NCBI RefSeq assembly: GCF_016583905.1
Contig: NZ_NRRY01000053.1
Coordinates: 1-41,681 of the forward strand
Reading direction: 5' to 3'
DNA: 41,681 bases
Source: Lamprobacter modestohalophilus
GTDB taxonomy: Bacteria; Pseudomonadota; Gammaproteobacteria; Chromatiales; Chromatiaceae
The position numbers and the translations under genes are program-made. Below are positions 41,201 through 41,681 of the stretch, piece after piece; position 1 is the first letter of the stretch; each line of letters starts with the position of its first letter. The notes below the pieces were generated by a model, which was not told the DNA's origin, searched no databases, and saw only the letters and a list, made by a program, of their open reading frames with translations.

Positions 41201-41681
41201 CTAAGGGTCGGTGCCGAAGGTCTCCAACGGCTCGAGTAGCTCGTCAACCTGCGCGAGATCAGAACGGCCAACCGGCTCAGCCAAATACCCCGACCAGCGC
41301 AGCCGAGCCCGGCCCTCATGATCAACCATCTGCACCGAATCCCCCCGCGTGCGCCCAAGCCCGAGCATGATCGCGCGTTCGTTGCTCACCGCCCGTAGCG
41401 GCACCTGAATCCGATCCGGCGAGAGCACCGGCATCCGATAGCTGAGGCAGAGCTTGCCATCGGTGAGCTTGAGCTGGAGGTCAGTGACCGGAAAGCCGGG
41501 GTCTGGATTGAGGATGCGCCAGGAGCCGAGACGCTCACGCCAACTTGGAGGTAACGGCTCCTGCGGCACCTTCTCGCCGATGATGCGCTCACCCTGCGGG
41601 GTGTCGGCGATCATCACCTCGCGGCCTTCGATGCGGCGCGTTTGGAGGCGCAGCTCGCGCAGTACGCGCAGGCTTGCACTG
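41201..41681 (-). CDS. C-terminal part of a probable serine hydrolase (beta-lactamase-related), runs off the window
   Basis: The frame is open from the right edge to a stop at 41203-41201, so about 159 C-terminal residues are seen: an ATG exists at 41617 but coding continues above it (SLRVLRELRLQTRRIEGREV). The visible part is soluble and beta-rich: WRERLGSWRILNPDPGFPV, LQLKLTDGKLCLSYRMPVL, RAIMLGLGRTRGDSV, RLRWSGYLAEPV. This looks like the lipocalin-like C-terminal domain that follows the beta-lactamase fold in class C-type serine hydrolases. The catalytic part would lie outside the window, so the call is tentative. Confidence 0.5.
   Translation of the reverse strand, partial: SASLRVLRELRLQTRRIEGREVMIADTPQGERIIGEKVPQEPLPPSWRERLGSWRILNPDPGFPVTDLQLKLTDGKLCLSYRMPVLSPDRIQVPLRAVSNERAIMLGLGRTRGDSVQMVDHEGRARLRWSGYLAEPVGRSDLAQVDELLEPLETFGTDP

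Overview
The window is high-GC DNA that reads like a sulfur-oxidising gammaproteobacterium, most plausibly a purple sulfur bacterium of the Chromatiaceae. This is an inference from gene content and codon style: rhodanese and metallo-beta-lactamase (MBL) remnants, an ArsR-rhodanese regulator, DUF3179, DoxX, hybrid cluster protein and cytochrome P460. No rRNA or marker gene is present to prove it.

Layout. 1-0.6 kb: the 3' end of an unknown gene and a damaged PIN-like (DUF5615) gene. 0.8-5.7 kb: an RND efflux pair (adaptor and permease). 5.7-7.5 kb: a gene graveyard with fragments of a sterol desaturase-type hydroxylase, two rhodaneses, a cysteine desulfurase and a partial copy of a small membrane protein found intact at 16.9 kb; one apparently intact conserved hypothetical gene sits inside it. 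7.5-11.0 kb, minus strand: periplasmic binding protein, membrane diguanylate cyclase, arsenite methyltransferase. 11.2-11.6 kb: more rhodanese/MBL debris. 11.7-13.9 kb: a PAS-GGDEF-EAL protein. 14.0-16.7 kb, minus strand: hybrid cluster protein (Hcp) and a Crp/Fnr regulator, with an FNR/DNR-type box between them. 16.9-18.0 kb: a small membrane protein and an ArsR-rhodanese fusion.

The centrepiece is 18.0-28.9 kb, minus strand: a tightly overlapping operon for a modular, complex I-related membrane complex. In transcription order it runs MrpE, MrpF, MrpG, MbhD-like (DUF4040), MbhE/MnhB fusion, MrpC, a 1041-residue fusion of two antiporter subunits, NuoH-like, NuoB-like, NuoC-like, NuoD-like and finally a NuoI-like ferredoxin fused to a GltD/NfnB-type flavoprotein. 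The Mrp block with two antiporter domains and the H-B-C-D block resemble the archaeal MBX/MBS (membrane-bound sulfane reductase) and bacterial Ehr complexes. The NuoD-like subunit keeps an N-terminal CxxC but lacks both the C-terminal NiFe-binding CxxC and the quinone-site His. The NuoB-like subunit has only one Cys of the usual tandem pair. The complex is therefore probably neither a NiFe hydrogenase nor an ordinary quinone reductase. The fused flavoprotein predicts direct coupling to NAD(P)H. An approximately 185-bp MITE-like element sits between the NuoD-like gene and the flavoprotein gene.

29-36 kb: stress genes (rubrerythrin-like, 1-Cys peroxiredoxin, a LexA C-terminal fragment, an SRAP fragment, hemerythrin fragment, hydrolase fragment), a secreted Ntn-hydrolase and decayed toxin-antitoxin modules. 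36-41.7 kb: a PAS histidine kinase, DoxX, DUF3179, a divergent cytochrome P460/MarR pair with a candidate operator, remnants of norE/norF, and the 3' part of a probable serine hydrolase that runs off the window. Much of the flanking sequence is decaying accessory DNA, whereas the complex I-like operon is intact and overlap-coupled.
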